The translations under genes and the position numbers were made by a program. Under the pieces are notes generated by a model. That model searched no databases, had not been told where the DNA came from, and saw only the letters and a list, made by a program, of their open reading frames with translations. Positions 32,402-41,618 of a stretch of 49,710 bases of DNA are shown in pieces (position 1 is the stretch's first letter; every line of letters starts with the position of its first letter). Origin of the DNA: Salegentibacter flavus. GTDB lineage: Bacteria > Bacteroidota > Bacteroidia > Flavobacteriales > Flavobacteriaceae. The DNA is taken from the NCBI RefSeq assembly GCF_900115145.1, contig NZ_FOVL01000019.1, positions 16,370 through 66,079 on the forward strand, given 5' to 3'.

Positions 32402-34156
32402 TCACATTTCTTTTTCATTTAACTGTTTTGCATAAAGTTCTTTATAATAGCCTTCCTGATTTAATAATTGGGAATGAGTGCCTTGTTGAACTATCTGGCC
32501 GCCTTCCAGGATTATAATTTTATCGGCATTTTTTGCTGAAGAGATCCTGTGACTTACAATGATGGTGGTTTTGTTAGTGGAAATACGAAAAAGATTACTT
32601 AAGATCTCTTCCTCCGTTTCTGTGTCTACCGCTGATAGACAGTCATCAAACAATAATATTTTCGGATCGTGAATTATAGCCCGGGCAATGGAAACCCGTT
32701 GTTTTTGTCCTCCGGAAAGGGTTATCCCGCGTTCTCCTAAAACGGTATCATAACCTTTACTGAAGCCTACGATGTTTTTATGTACCGAGGCATTTTTAGC
32801 TGCTTCGATAATCTCCTTGTCGGTCGCATCGGTTTTTCCGAATTTGATATTGCTTTTTATGGAATCGCTAAAGAGAAAAGCGTCCTGTGGCACGTAACCT
32901 ATACTTTTTCTAAGACTTTCCAGGTTAAGCTCCTGAATGTTGCGGCCATCGATAGTGATTTCTCCGTCTTCCACATCGTAAAGTCTTCCTATAAGTTCCA
33001 GGATGGTAGATTTGCCCGCTCCGGTTTTTCCGATTATGGCCAGGGTTTCTCCACTGTTAACTTCAAAAGAAACATTTTTTAGTGCAGTGATGTTGGTGTC
33101 ATCATAGGTGAAATTTACATTTTTAAAAGCTATATCACCCTGAATATCATCCGGGGTTTGCTTTGGATTGGTGATTTCTGGTTCTTCATCAAGAAATTCA
33201 TTTATACGCTCCTGCGAAGCTTCTGCCTGCTGCACTAAAGAGGTTACCCATCCAATAGAAGCTATTGGCCAGGTTAACATATTTACATACAGCAGGAATT
33301 CTACAATCACCCCCAGGTCTATAAGACCATTAATATATTGCCGGCCACCAATATAAATTACCAGCACATTGCTAATCCCGATAAGTAAAACCATAAGGGG
33401 AAAGAAAAAGGCCTGCACTTTTACCAGGGCGATATTTTTGTCGCGGCTTCCGTTAGAAAGTTCGGTGAAATTCTCATTGGTTTGTGATTCTATGCCGTAG
33501 GACTTTATCACTGCGATCCCGCTAAAACTTTCCTGGGTAAAAGTGTTTAACTTAGACAGGTACTGTTGAACTACTGTACTTCTTTTATGGATGGCAACAC
33601 TAATTTTATAAATGGCGAAGGAGAGTACCGGGAGAGGAAGCACCGTATACATGGTGAGTAAAGGAGCAGCCTCAATCATAAAGATTAACACCACCACGCT
33701 GGAGGTGAGGGTAGTAACGCTATACATTAGCGCGGGACCAAGATACATGCGTACTTTGCTTACATCTTCGCTAATGCGGTTCATAAGATCTCCGGTTCGG
33801 TTCTTCTTGTAAAAATTAAGCGATAGTTCCTGATAATGTTTATAGACCACATTTTTTAGATCAAATTCGATATGCCGCGAAACCACAATAAAGGTTTGGC
33901 GCATGAGGAATGTGAAAAAAGCGGCGATAAGTGTTGCTCCGATAATGAGTAGAATATTCCATGCGAGTTCATCTCTTACAATCTGAATATCGGTAATCTC
34001 TCCATTGATGTAATTTTCAATAATATTGGTAGACCTACCCGCGAGCGGTATATAGAACAACGCGAAGATTCGCGCTGCCACCGTAATGATAAAACCAATT
34101 ACCAATCTCCATTTATATTTGAGAAAAAATTTATTGAGGGATTTAAGGTGTTTCAT
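32402..34156 (-). CDS. ABC exporter half-transporter (MsbA/multidrug type)
   Basis: 584 aa, one membrane domain (about 1-325, six helices) fused to one ATPase domain (about 340-584), so it acts as a homodimer. Walker A is IGKTGAGKST, the Q-loop YVPQDAFLFSD, signature LSGGQKQRVSIARAI, Walker B ILLFDDCLSAVD, and H-loop IIVSHRISS. The second glutamate of Walker B, usually DE, is an aspartate followed by Cys (DDC), found in some exporters of this class, so ATP turnover may be altered. Substrate cannot be read from sequence; lipid or drug export is the family norm. Confidence 0.9.
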   Translation of the reverse strand: MKHLKSLNKFFLKYKWRLVIGFIITVAARIFALFYIPLAGRSTNIIENYINGEITDIQIVRDELAWNILLIIGATLIAAFFTFLMRQTFIVVSRHIEFDLKNVVYKHYQELSLNFYKKNRTGDLMNRISEDVSKVRMYLGPALMYSVTTLTSSVVVLIFMIEAAPLLTMYTVLPLPVLSFAIYKISVAIHKRSTVVQQYLSKLNTFTQESFSGIAVIKSYGIESQTNENFTELSNGSRDKNIALVKVQAFFFPLMVLLIGISNVLVIYIGGRQYINGLIDLGVIVEFLLYVNMLTWPIASIGWVTSLVQQAEASQERINEFLDEEPEITNPKQTPDDIQGDIAFKNVNFTYDDTNITALKNVSFEVNSGETLAIIGKTGAGKSTILELIGRLYDVEDGEITIDGRNIQELNLESLRKSIGYVPQDAFLFSDSIKSNIKFGKTDATDKEIIEAAKNASVHKNIVGFSKGYDTVLGERGITLSGGQKQRVSIARAIIHDPKILLFDDCLSAVDTETEEEILSNLFRISTNKTTIIVSHRISSAKNADKIIILEGGQIVQQGTHSQLLNQEGYYKELYAKQLNEKEM

Positions 34157-34228
34157 TCAGAATAAACCAAATTTCTGAGAATATGCCATTTTAACAGGTC
34201 TTAAAATCCTCTTTATTAAATTATTGAT

Positions 34229-34236
34229 TATTTTTG
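34229..34236 (+). promoter_or_regulatory. promoter -7 box of the branched-chain dehydrogenase gene
   Basis: TATTTTTG, a TAnnTTTG match, 52 bp before the ATG. Confidence 0.45.
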
Positions 34237-34288
34237 CTAAACGATTTTCAGAAATATTGAAAATCATAAATTTAAAACCTTACAAGTT

Positions 34289-35392
34289 ATGCAAGTTGAC
34301 GTTCTAAACGCTAAAGAGCTTGAAAAAGCCGCACCGGTCTTCGGACAGCTTTCTTTTGACAACCATGAACAGGTGGTTTTTTGTAACGACAAAGATACAG
34401 GATTAAAAGCAATAATTGGAATTCACAATACAGTTTTAGGACCTGCCCTTGGTGGTACCAGAATGTGGAACTACAGCAGTGAATGGGAAGCCCTTAATGA
34501 TGTGCTTCGGTTATCGCGGGGGATGACCTTCAAGAGTGCGATCACAGGCCTTAATCTTGGTGGTGGGAAAGCGGTAATTATTGGTGATGCTAAAAAAGAT
34601 AAGACTCCTGAGTTAATGAGAAAATTCGGAGAGTATGTTCATTCGCTAGGCGGAAGATATATCACTGCGGAAGATGTAGGAATGGAAACTTCAGATATGG
34701 ATACAGTAAGAGAGGTAACTCCTTACGTAAGCGGAATTTCAGAATCCAAAGGTGGTTCTGGTAACCCGTCTCCAATTACAGCTTACGGTGTGTATATGGG
34801 AATGAAAGCCGCTGCCAAATATAAATTCGGAAGCGATAATCTGGAAGGTAAATCGGTAATGGTACAAGGTATTGGTCACGTTGGCGAAACCCTGGTAGAC
34901 TATCTTACTAAAGAAGGTGCTACGGTTTACATCAGTGATATCAATGATGAGCGACTGGAAGAGGTGAAAAATAAATACGGAGCTATTATATTTAATGATA
35001 CCGATGTGTATAGTGCCGAAGTTGATATTTACGCTCCTTGTGCGCTTGGTGCAACCGTAAACGACCAAACCATAGGCCGACTTAAGGCTAAGATCATAGC
35101 GGGAGCAGCTAACAATCAGCTTGCCGATGAACTTGTTCATGGAAAATTGCTTCAGGAAAAGGGTATCGTTTATGCACCTGATTTTCTTATCAATGCCGGA
35201 GGAATCATAAACGTTTACGCCGAGCTTGAAAAATACGGGAAAGAGGAAATTATGCGTAAGACTGAAAATATCTACAACACTACTCTGGAGATCCTTCAGA
35301 CGGCTGAAAAGAATAATATGACCACTCACTTTGCCGCGCTTAAAATTGCTCAGCAAAGAATTGATGACAGAAAAAAACAAAATTTGAAGTAA
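34289..35392 (+). CDS. Leu/Val/Phe-type amino-acid dehydrogenase
   Basis: 367 aa, Glu/Leu/Phe/Val dehydrogenase family. Oxidatively deaminates branched-chain amino acids to 2-oxo acids with NAD+. Substrate and cofactor blocks are GTRMWNYSSEWEALNDVLRL, AITGLNLGGGKAVIIGD (catalytic Lys), RYITAEDVG, and the Rossmann VMVQGIGHVGETLVDYL with ISDINDERLEEV. CALGATVNDQTIGRLKAKI and the terminal GAANNQLA are typical. The length and the leucine dehydrogenase-like N-terminus favour leucine or valine over glutamate. Monocistronic; a strong hairpin follows. Confidence 0.93.
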   Translation: MQVDVLNAKELEKAAPVFGQLSFDNHEQVVFCNDKDTGLKAIIGIHNTVLGPALGGTRMWNYSSEWEALNDVLRLSRGMTFKSAITGLNLGGGKAVIIGDAKKDKTPELMRKFGEYVHSLGGRYITAEDVGMETSDMDTVREVTPYVSGISESKGGSGNPSPITAYGVYMGMKAAAKYKFGSDNLEGKSVMVQGIGHVGETLVDYLTKEGATVYISDINDERLEEVKNKYGAIIFNDTDVYSAEVDIYAPCALGATVNDQTIGRLKAKIIAGAANNQLADELVHGKLLQEKGIVYAPDFLINAGGIINVYAELEKYGKEEIMRKTENIYNTTLEILQTAEKNNMTTHFAALKIAQQRIDDRKKQNLK

Positions 35393-35410
35393 TCTATTTC
35401 AAAAGTTTGA

Positions 35411-35418
35411 TATTTTTG
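35411..35418 (+). promoter_or_regulatory. nusB operon promoter -7 box
   Basis: TATTTTTG, a TAnnTTTG match, with TTG at 35384-35386 about 24 bp upstream as a possible -33 box. It precedes a 10-bp hairpin in the leader. Confidence 0.55.
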
Positions 35419-35420
35419 CA

Positions 35421-35450
35421 GGGCGGAAGACAAAATCTTTCGCCCTTTCT
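35421..35450 (+). promoter_or_regulatory. strong hairpin at the 5' end of the nusB leader
   Basis: GGGCGGAAGA pairs with TCTTTCGCCC over ten consecutive bases (one G-U) with a 5-nt loop CAAAA, followed by TTTCT. It begins about where transcription from the box at 35411-35418 should start. It may end the upstream dehydrogenase transcript, stabilise the nusB mRNA, or attenuate it. Confidence 0.6.
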
Positions 35451-35476
35451 AATTCTAAAAAAGTTCTTTTACAGTT

Positions 35477-36421
35477 ATGTTGACAAGAAGACATATTCGG
35501 GTTAAGGTGATGCAATCGCTTTACGCCTTCAACCAAAGCCAAAACGATAATCTGGCTACAGAAGAAAAATTCCTGATTAAAAGTATGGAGGAGATGTACG
35601 ATCTGTTTCTTCTTCAGCTTAGCCTTATTACAGAAATAAGGCAAAATGCCGAAACTTTTTTAGAAAAATCCCAGCAAAAACACCTTGCGACCTCGGAGGA
35701 TAAAGACCCAAACCGTAAATTTTTAAATAACCGGGTTTTTACACTTCTTAATGAACACGAAGGCTTGCAAGAGGCTCTGGAAAATCGCAAAATCAACCAC
35801 TGGAAGATGGATGATGAGTATGTAGCTATTATCTGGAATGAGTTAAGACAGAGTGATATGTATGAGAGGTACATGGAAACCCGCGAGTCCAGTTTTAAAG
35901 AGGATAAGGATTTTATAATAAGGATTTTTAAAGATATTATTGCGCCTAACGAAAAATTATACGAATATCTTGAAGATAAGAAATTAACCTGGCTGGATGA
36001 TCTGCCTTTGGTGAATACTGCCATTCTTAAAATGCTTCAGAAATTAAAAGACCAACCCGGACATTCTTTTAATCTACCTAAATTGTTTAAAAGCGAAGAT
36101 GATAAAGAATTCGCTAAGGAACTATTCAGAAAAACCTATCTCAATGATGAGATGCTGGCCGATGAGATGCTTGGGAAAACCCCCAACTGGGATAAAGACC
36201 GTATCGCCGAAATAGATATGTTGCTTATAAAAATGGCGATTTGTGAATTTCTCAAATTCCCTTCGATTCCTGTAAAAGTAACTATTAACGAATATCTGGA
36301 ATTAGCCAAGGAATACAGCACTCCAAAAAGCAGTATCTTCATTAATGGGGTTCTGGATAAACTTTCTAAAGAATATGCGGAAAACGGGAAATTAAATAAA
36401 ATAGGCCGCGGCCTTATGTAG
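35477..36421 (+). CDS. nusB: transcription antitermination protein NusB
   Basis: 314 aa, about twice the length of proteobacterial NusB, as is normal in Bacteroidota. The opening LTRRHIRVKVMQSLYAFNQS is the N-terminal NusB signature. The RNA-binding helical bundle reappears at the C-terminus: DWDKDRIAEIDMLLIKMAI, then EFLKFPSIPVKVTINEYLEL, AKEYSTPKSSIFINGVLDKL. NusB with NusE binds boxA to keep rRNA transcription processive. First gene of an operon with the DUF1573 lipoprotein and yajC. Confidence 0.95.
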   Translation: MLTRRHIRVKVMQSLYAFNQSQNDNLATEEKFLIKSMEEMYDLFLLQLSLITEIRQNAETFLEKSQQKHLATSEDKDPNRKFLNNRVFTLLNEHEGLQEALENRKINHWKMDDEYVAIIWNELRQSDMYERYMETRESSFKEDKDFIIRIFKDIIAPNEKLYEYLEDKKLTWLDDLPLVNTAILKMLQKLKDQPGHSFNLPKLFKSEDDKEFAKELFRKTYLNDEMLADEMLGKTPNWDKDRIAEIDMLLIKMAICEFLKFPSIPVKVTINEYLELAKEYSTPKSSIFINGVLDKLSKEYAENGKLNKIGRGLM

Positions 36422-36469
36422 CACCGAATTTTTTAGTAATTTTAACCTTTAATCCTAAAAAACAATAAA

Positions 36470-36937
36470 ATGAAAAAAGGAATTTTAATGATAGCAGCAG
36501 TAGGGGCGATGCTATTCACTTCTTGTAAGGATAACAACTCCAATGCCTCTGAAAAAGTGAAAGCAGAAAATGTTGAAACCGCAGCTGAACGTGATGCTCA
36601 GGCTACTGTTTATCCCGAAATCTCTTTTGAAGAAGAAGAGCATGATTTTGGTAATATCCCAAAGGGTGAAGCGGTAGAACATACCTTTAAATTCACCAAT
36701 ACAGGAAAAGCTCCTTTGGTAATTACCAATGCCAGCAGCTCTTGTGGATGTACCGTTCCAACCTATCCTAAAAATGAATCTATTCAGCCTGGAGAAACCA
36801 GAGATATGGTTGTGAAATTTGACGGATCCGGAAAAGGCCAGGTGACCAAAACAGTTACCTTAAACGCCAATACCGAAGCCGGTAAGGAACGCATCAGGAT
36901 TAAAGCTTTTGTAGAATCTGATGAAAATGCGAGCTAA
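36470..36937 (+). CDS. DUF1573 lipoprotein
   Basis: 155 aa with a lipoprotein signal (AAVGAMLFTSCKDN). One DUF1573 immunoglobulin-like domain (about 52-150) shows FEEEEHDFGNIPKGEAVEHT, FTNTGKAPLVITNASSSCGC and VPTYPK, with the paired Cys in SSCGC. Located in the periplasm or on the outer membrane. The domain is common in Bacteroidota and has no defined activity. Between nusB and yajC, 3 bp before yajC, so it is probably co-transcribed. Confidence 0.9.
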   Translation: MKKGILMIAAVGAMLFTSCKDNNSNASEKVKAENVETAAERDAQATVYPEISFEEEEHDFGNIPKGEAVEHTFKFTNTGKAPLVITNASSSCGCTVPTYPKNESIQPGETRDMVVKFDGSGKGQVTKTVTLNANTEAGKERIRIKAFVESDENAS

Positions 36938-36940
36938 TAA

Positions 36941-37243
36941 ATGGATCAATTAACCCAGTTTGCCCCAATAATCTTAATGTTTGTGGTGGTGTATTTCTTT
37001 ATGATACGCCCGCAAATGAAACGTGCTAAACAGGAAAAAAACTTTGCTGCCGAACTTAAAAAAGGGGACCGTATTGTCACCAAAAGTGGTATGCACGGTA
37101 AGATTGTTGATTTTAGCGAAAAAAATAATTCGGTAGTTATTGAAACCGGTGCGGGAAAGATCACTTTCGATCGTTCTTCCCTTTCCATGGAAATGAGCAG
37201 AAAGCTTAACGAGCCGGCCAAACTTGAAAAGGAGAAAAAATAA
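36941..37243 (+). CDS. yajC: preprotein translocase subunit YajC
   Basis: 100 aa, the standard YajC size. One N-terminal membrane helix (FAPIILMFVVVYFFMIRPQ) and a basic cytosolic tail containing KRAKQEKNFAAELKKGDRIV and TKSGMHGKIVDF. Works with SecDF in protein export across the inner membrane. Starts 3 bp after the DUF1573 stop and is last in the nusB operon. Confidence 0.95.
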   Translation: MDQLTQFAPIILMFVVVYFFMIRPQMKRAKQEKNFAAELKKGDRIVTKSGMHGKIVDFSEKNNSVVIETGAGKITFDRSSLSMEMSRKLNEPAKLEKEKK

Positions 37244-37258
37244 CTATCCTTTACCTAC

Positions 37259-37292
37259 AAAAAACCTCACAGCGTCCTGTGAGGTTTTTTTA
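37259..37292. terminator. bidirectional terminator between yajC and pepT
   Basis: CCTCACAG at 37265-37272 pairs with CTGTGAGG at 37277-37284 around a 4-nt loop, with A- and T-runs on the flanks. Same stem as the terminator at 27405. Confidence 0.9.
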
Positions 37293-37312
37293 TGCTCAAA
37301 TAGCAGATAGTT

Positions 37313-38554
37313 TTACTGATATCTTTCGGAAGTAAGTTCAGCGATTTTTACGATCACTTCTGCAGCTTTTTGCATACTCTCGACCGGGATGTATTCATAT
37401 TTTCCGTGGAAGTTGTGACCTCCGGCAAAAATATTAGGGCAGGGTAGGCCCATGTAGCTAAGTTGAGCACCATCGGTGCCTCCTCTGATCGGTTTAATGA
37501 GTGGCTCTATATTCACGGCCTCCATCGCATCCTCAGCGATCTCAACAATATGCATTACCGGTTCGATCTTTTCACGCATATTGGCGTATTGATCCTTCAG
37601 CTCTATTTCTATACATTTACTACCGTACTGTGCGCAGATCTCATTTTTTAGATCCAGCATCATTTCTTTTCTGGCCTCAAAATGGTCCTTATCATGATCG
37701 CGAATAATGTATTCCAGTTGGGTTTGTTCAACATCTCCTTTAATACTACTTAGATGAAAAAAACCCTGACGGCCTTTTGTATGCTCGGGTGTTTCCAGAC
37801 GCGGGAGGGAATTGATGAAATCCTGAGCAATGTACATGCTGTTCACCATCTTGTCTTTGGCATAGCCCGGATGAACGCTCTTCCCTTGAACTTTTACTAT
37901 AGCCTGAGCAGCGTGGAAATTTTCAAACTCGAGTTCTCCAATTTGGCTACCATCCATTGTATAGGCCCATTCAGCACCAAATTTCTCCACATCAAATTTA
38001 TGTGCCCCTCTACCTATCTCTTCATCCGGGGTGAAACAAATTCTTATTTTTCCGTGGGGAATATCGGGATTGTCCAGCAGGTATTGCATTGCTGTCATGA
38101 TCTCTGTGATTCCCGCTTTATCATCGGCCCCCAACAAGGTAGTCCCATCGGTTGTGATTATGGTCTGGCCTTTGTATTGGGCCAGATCCTCAAAATATTC
38201 GGGGGAAAGAATTATGTTTTTTTCCTCATCTAAAACAATATCCTCCCCGTCATAATCTTCAATGATCTGCGGATTCACATTGGTGCCGCTAAAATCGGGA
38301 GAAGTGTCAAAATGCGAAATGAAACCTATAACAGGCACTTTGTGAGCTACAGTTGCCGGGAGTGTCGCCATAACATAGGCATTCTCGTCTAGCTCAACAT
38401 CGCTCATTCCTATTTCGCGAAGTTCTTCGGCTAATTTTCGTGCGAGAACCCATTGTTTTTCAGTGCTGGGAGTGGCGTTGCTGTTGGGATCACTCTGAGT
38501 ATCTATTTTCACATAGCTCACAAAACGATCTATGATATGCTGTTTATTGGTCAT
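37313..38554 (-). CDS. pepT: peptidase T (tripeptide aminopeptidase)
   Basis: 413 aa, the PepT size. A cytosolic di-zinc M20 aminotripeptidase that removes the N-terminal residue from tripeptides. Zinc and catalytic motifs are [39 protein letters not shown], and the late [19 protein letters not shown] with [15 protein letters not shown]. The dimerisation domain carries [18 protein letters not shown]. Transcribed alone, convergent with yajC. Confidence 0.97.
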   Translation of the reverse strand: MTNKQHIIDRFVSYVKIDTQSDPNSNATPSTEKQWVLARKLAEELREIGMSDVELDENAYVMATLPATVAHKVPVIGFISHFDTSPDFSGTNVNPQIIEDYDGEDIVLDEEKNIILSPEYFEDLAQYKGQTIITTDGTTLLGADDKAGITEIMTAMQYLLDNPDIPHGKIRICFTPDEEIGRGAHKFDVEKFGAEWAYTMDGSQIGELEFENFHAAQAIVKVQGKSVHPGYAKDKMVNSMYIAQDFINSLPRLETPEHTKGRQGFFHLSSIKGDVEQTQLEYIIRDHDKDHFEARKEMMLDLKNEICAQYGSKCIEIELKDQYANMREKIEPVMHIVEIAEDAMEAVNIEPLIKPIRGGTDGAQLSYMGLPCPNIFAGGHNFHGKYEYIPVESMQKAAEVIVKIAELTSERYQ

Positions 38555-38640
38555 TGGTTAGTAGTTTTGCCAAAAATAGACATTCGATAAATTGCTTCAA
38601 AACCTTTTAAGAATAGCCTAAGTTATTTTATGATTTCCTT

Positions 38641-38648
38641 TATTTTTG
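38641..38648 (+). promoter_or_regulatory. pyrD promoter -7 box
   Basis: TATTTTTG. It covers the in-frame TTG at 38646, which is therefore unlikely to be the start; the ATG at 38664 is chosen. Confidence 0.55.
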
Positions 38649-38663
38649 CACAAACCAACTACC

Positions 38664-39689
38664 ATGTATAAATCACTTGTGAGATCGCTTTTATTCCACT
38701 TCGATCCGGAATGGGTTCATCATTTCACTTTTAAAAGTTTACGAAATTTCGGCAAAGTTCCTGGCCTTTCAGCCTTTCTTCGGAATAAATTTCAGCTGAA
38801 TGACCCCCGCCTGGAACGGGAGGTCTTCGGGATAAAATTCAAAAATCCTGTGGGTCTTGCTGCCGGTTTCGATAAGGATGCAAAACTCTATAAGGAACTT
38901 GATGACCTGGGTTTCGGTTTTATCGAAATTGGGACAGTTACTCCAAGACCACAGCCTGGTAATGAAAAGAAAAGACTTTTCAGATTAAAGAAAGATGAAG
39001 CGATCATTAACAGGATGGGTTTCAATAATGATGGGGTGGAGGCTGCGGTAAAGCGACTCAGGGCTAACAAAAATGTAATTATTGGTGGGAATATTGGGAA
39101 AAACAAGATTACGCCGAATGAGAAAGCCGTTGAGGATTACAAGATCTGTTTTGAGGCTCTTTTTGATTACGTAGATTACTTTGTGGTGAATGTGAGTTCG
39201 CCAAATACTCCAAACCTTAGGGAATTGCAGGATAAGGAACCGCTCACAAATCTGCTGAATAGCCTTCAGCAATTGAATTCAGCTAAATCCAAGCAAAAGC
39301 CAATTTTGCTAAAAATAGCCCCCGATCTTACCGATTCGCAATTGCTCGATATCATAGACATCGTAAAGGAAACAAAGATAGCCGGGGTGATCGCTACTAA
39401 TACCACGATCTCCCGCGAAGGTTTAACCTCTGAAAACAAAAATGAAACCGGCGGACTAAGTGGTAAACCTTTAAAAGACCGTGCTACCGAGGTAATTCGT
39501 TTTCTCTCTGAAAAAAGCAATAAAGCATTCCCTATTATTGGGGTAGGTGGGATACATTCTCCTGAAGATGCCCTTGAGAAACTGGATGCCGGGGCAAGCT
39601 TGGTGCAGCTATATACCGGATTTATCTATGAAGGTCCGGGTTTAATAAAGAAAATTAATAAGGCAATTTTAGGCAAAAACAGCGAATAA
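38664..39689 (+). CDS. pyrD: dihydroorotate dehydrogenase, quinone-dependent
   Basis: 341 aa from the ATG at 38664. Fourth step of pyrimidine synthesis: oxidises dihydroorotate to orotate, passing electrons to the quinone pool. The amphipathic N-terminus ([20 protein letters not shown]) is the membrane-associating helix of class 2 enzymes. FMN and substrate motifs are [49 protein letters not shown] with the catalytic serine, and [12 protein letters not shown]. Two short genes follow without a gap. Confidence 0.97.
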   Translation: MYKSLVRSLLFHFDPEWVHHFTFKSLRNFGKVPGLSAFLRNKFQLNDPRLEREVFGIKFKNPVGLAAGFDKDAKLYKELDDLGFGFIEIGTVTPRPQPGNEKKRLFRLKKDEAIINRMGFNNDGVEAAVKRLRANKNVIIGGNIGKNKITPNEKAVEDYKICFEALFDYVDYFVVNVSSPNTPNLRELQDKEPLTNLLNSLQQLNSAKSKQKPILLKIAPDLTDSQLLDIIDIVKETKIAGVIATNTTISREGLTSENKNETGGLSGKPLKDRATEVIRFLSEKSNKAFPIIGVGGIHSPEDALEKLDAGASLVQLYTGFIYEGPGLIKKINKAILGKNSE

Positions 39690-39935
39690 ATGAGGAAATT
39701 CTACCTGAGTTTTTTATTGTTATGTTTAATAAGTCTGGAAGCCTATAGTTTTTCAGAAACTTCTGAAGTGAGACGAACAGTAATTACCAATGGATTAGGT
39801 TTAGGTACGGTAGTAGCTGCGGTTACTTCCTGGGAACGCAACCGATCGGTTTTATTAATGATTATTCACGGGATTTTTAGCTGGCTTTATGTGATTTATT
39901 TTTTGCTGACCAGAAAGAAATCTGAAAGAAAATAA
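39690..39935 (+). CDS. small membrane protein downstream of pyrD, 81 aa
   Basis: ATG is the base after the pyrD stop. A signal-like first helix (FYLSFLLLCLISLEAYSF) and two further segments (GLGLGTVVAAVTSW and LLMIIHGIFSWLYVIYFLL) are seen. No family recognised, though the layout (signal helix, NGL.LGT, ERNRS, IIHGIFSWLYVIYF) looks conserved and specific. Likely co-transcribed with pyrD and the LysE exporter. Confidence 0.7.
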   Translation: MRKFYLSFLLLCLISLEAYSFSETSEVRRTVITNGLGLGTVVAAVTSWERNRSVLLMIIHGIFSWLYVIYFLLTRKKSERK

Positions 39936-39937
39936 TT

Positions 39938-40552
39938 TTGCCAGAGCAAATCATCCCTTTTTTAACGGCCTCCATGATCCTGACTCTTTCCCCGGGACCG
40001 GATATTATTTATGTGATGGTGCAGGGGATGGCCAATGGTAAAAAGCATGGGCTTGTAACTGCCCTGGGCCTGGCTGCGGGGATCATTATTCATACCAGCC
40101 TGGTGGCGTTTGGGGTTTCGGCGATCATTAAAAGTTCTGAAACCTTATTTTTTATAATTAAGTTGTTCGGGGCATTGTACCTGCTATACCTGGCTTACCG
40201 GGTCTTTAAGAGCAATCCTCAAATAGCTTACTCTGCAGAAGGTATTAAGCAAAAGTCCCTTTTCAGCCTGTTTAAACAAGGCTTTATAATGAATGTTTTA
40301 AATCCCAAGGTAACGATCTTTTTTCTGGCATTCTTCCCGGGTTTTCTCTGGGAGCCCGAGGGAAATACGGTTTTGCAATTCTATATCCTTGGAGGGATTT
40401 TCATGCTTCAAACGATCTTAATATTTGGTTCGGTGGCAGTTCTGGCAGGGAAGATCTCAGCCTATCTTAGACAACATAAATATTCCGGATTGGTTCTAAA
40501 GTGGTTACAGATAGTTGTCTTTGTGGGAATTGCTCTTTTTATCCTGTTTTAA
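39938..40552 (+). CDS. LysE/RhtB-family exporter
   Basis: 204 aa, six-helix inner-membrane amino-acid exporter of the LysE/RhtB class. Family marks are LTLSPGPDIIYVMVQGM (about 16-32), the KHGLVTALGLAAGIIIHT block and FIMNVLNPKVTIFFLAFFPGF. The start is a TTG two bases after the previous stop; the only ATG further in would remove the first helix, so TTG is preferred. Substrate cannot be read. Last gene of the pyrD group. Confidence 0.85.
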   Translation: MPEQIIPFLTASMILTLSPGPDIIYVMVQGMANGKKHGLVTALGLAAGIIIHTSLVAFGVSAIIKSSETLFFIIKLFGALYLLYLAYRVFKSNPQIAYSAEGIKQKSLFSLFKQGFIMNVLNPKVTIFFLAFFPGFLWEPEGNTVLQFYILGGIFMLQTILIFGSVAVLAGKISAYLRQHKYSGLVLKWLQIVVFVGIALFILF

Positions 40553-40666
40553 ACTAAAATTACCCCTCCATTTTTTATCAAAAAATTATCTGAAATCTAC
40601 TTTTTCCTCTTTCCCTTAGGTGAATTTTATTGAATGGGATATATTTTTAAATAATCCCTAAAATAC

Positions 40667-40674
40667 TATCTTTG
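40667..40674 (+). promoter_or_regulatory. promoter -7 box of the HMG-CoA-lyase-type gene
   Basis: TATCTTTG, a perfect TAnnTTTG match, ends only 6 bp before the ATG at 40681. The transcript would be leaderless or almost so. Confidence 0.55.
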
Positions 40675-40680
40675 GAGGAT

Positions 40681-41544
40681 ATGGGAAAAATCAAGCTCAT
40701 CGAATGTCCACGAGATGCCATGCAGGGTATCAAAACCTTCATTCCTACAGATAAAAAAGTGCAGTACATCCAGGCTTTGTTGCGCTGTGGATTTGACACG
40801 ATAGATTTCGGGAGTTTTGTTTCTCCTAAGGCGATCCCGCAAATGGCCGATACCGCTGAGGTTTTATCCAAACTGGATCTTTCAACTACCCAAAGTAAAT
40901 TGCTGGCCATTGTTGCCAATACCAGGGGAGCATCAGATGCTTCTAAATTTGAAGAAATAGATTATCTGGGCTATCCCTTTTCAATTTCAGAAAACTTCCA
41001 GATGCGGAATACTCACAAAACCATTGCTGAATCGGTAGAGATTTTAAAAGAAATCCTGGAAATTGCCAATAATAGCAATAAAGAAGTTGTGGCTTATCTT
41101 TCAATGGGCTTTGGGAATCCCTATGGTGATCCGTGGAATCTGGAAATAGTAGGGAATTGGACTGAAAAACTTTCGGCAATGGGCGTGAAAATTCTTTCGC
41201 TCTCTGATACAATCGGAACTTCTTCTCCCGAAAATATTGAATATTTATTTTCAAACCTTATTCCCAAATATCCTCAAATAGAATTTGGAGCGCACCTGCA
41301 TACTACGCCTTCCAAATGGCACGAAAAAATTGATGCAGCTTACAAGGCCGGGTGTACCAGGTTTGATGGTGCTATCCAGGGATTCGGGGGCTGCCCGATG
41401 GCCAAGGATGAACTTACAGGCAATATGCCATCAGAAAAGATGCTTTCTTATTTTAATTCCAAAAAGGCCGATACCAATATTAAGATGACCAGCTTTGAGT
41501 CGGCTTTTAATGAAGCCTCGAAGATATTTGGAGCCTATCACTAA
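40681..41544 (+). CDS. hydroxymethylglutaryl-CoA lyase-type enzyme
   Basis: 287 aa, HMGL TIM-barrel family. Would cleave HMG-CoA to acetyl-CoA and acetoacetate in leucine breakdown. Motifs are IECPRDAMQGIKTFIPT (usually RDGLQ, here RDAMQ), GFDTIDFGSFVSPKAIPQMA, the metal-site GAHLHTTPSKW, and the signature GFGGCPMAKDELTGNMPSE with its catalytic cysteine. The ATG at 40681 gives the family N-terminus; the upstream TTG at 40672 lies inside the promoter box. The branched-chain dehydrogenase is elsewhere in the window. Confidence 0.9.
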   Translation: MGKIKLIECPRDAMQGIKTFIPTDKKVQYIQALLRCGFDTIDFGSFVSPKAIPQMADTAEVLSKLDLSTTQSKLLAIVANTRGASDASKFEEIDYLGYPFSISENFQMRNTHKTIAESVEILKEILEIANNSNKEVVAYLSMGFGNPYGDPWNLEIVGNWTEKLSAMGVKILSLSDTIGTSSPENIEYLFSNLIPKYPQIEFGAHLHTTPSKWHEKIDAAYKAGCTRFDGAIQGFGGCPMAKDELTGNMPSEKMLSYFNSKKADTNIKMTSFESAFNEASKIFGAYH

Positions 41545-41565
41545 ATAATTCAGTTGTGAGCATAA

Positions 41566-41595
41566 AAAACCGGAAGTTTTAAAACTCCCGGTTTT
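41566..41595. terminator. bidirectional terminator between HMG-CoA lyase and receptor genes
   Basis: AAAACCGG, AGTTTT and AAAACT, CCGGTTTT form an almost perfect palindrome, symmetric for the convergent genes. Confidence 0.8.
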
Positions 41596-41618
41596 ATTTA
41601 TTAAGAGCTTTTTGTTCT

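Noticed and set aside
32402-34156. Calling the ABC exporter MsbA
   Set aside because: Half-transporters of this class export many substrates; no lipid-A gene neighbours it and sequence alone cannot decide.
34739-35380. 213-codon minus-strand ORF
   Set aside because: Lies fully antisense to the amino-acid dehydrogenase gene, with low-complexity composition typical of a shadow frame.
37754-38233. 159-codon plus-strand ORF
   Set aside because: Antisense to pepT, whose zinc motifs are intact across the segment.
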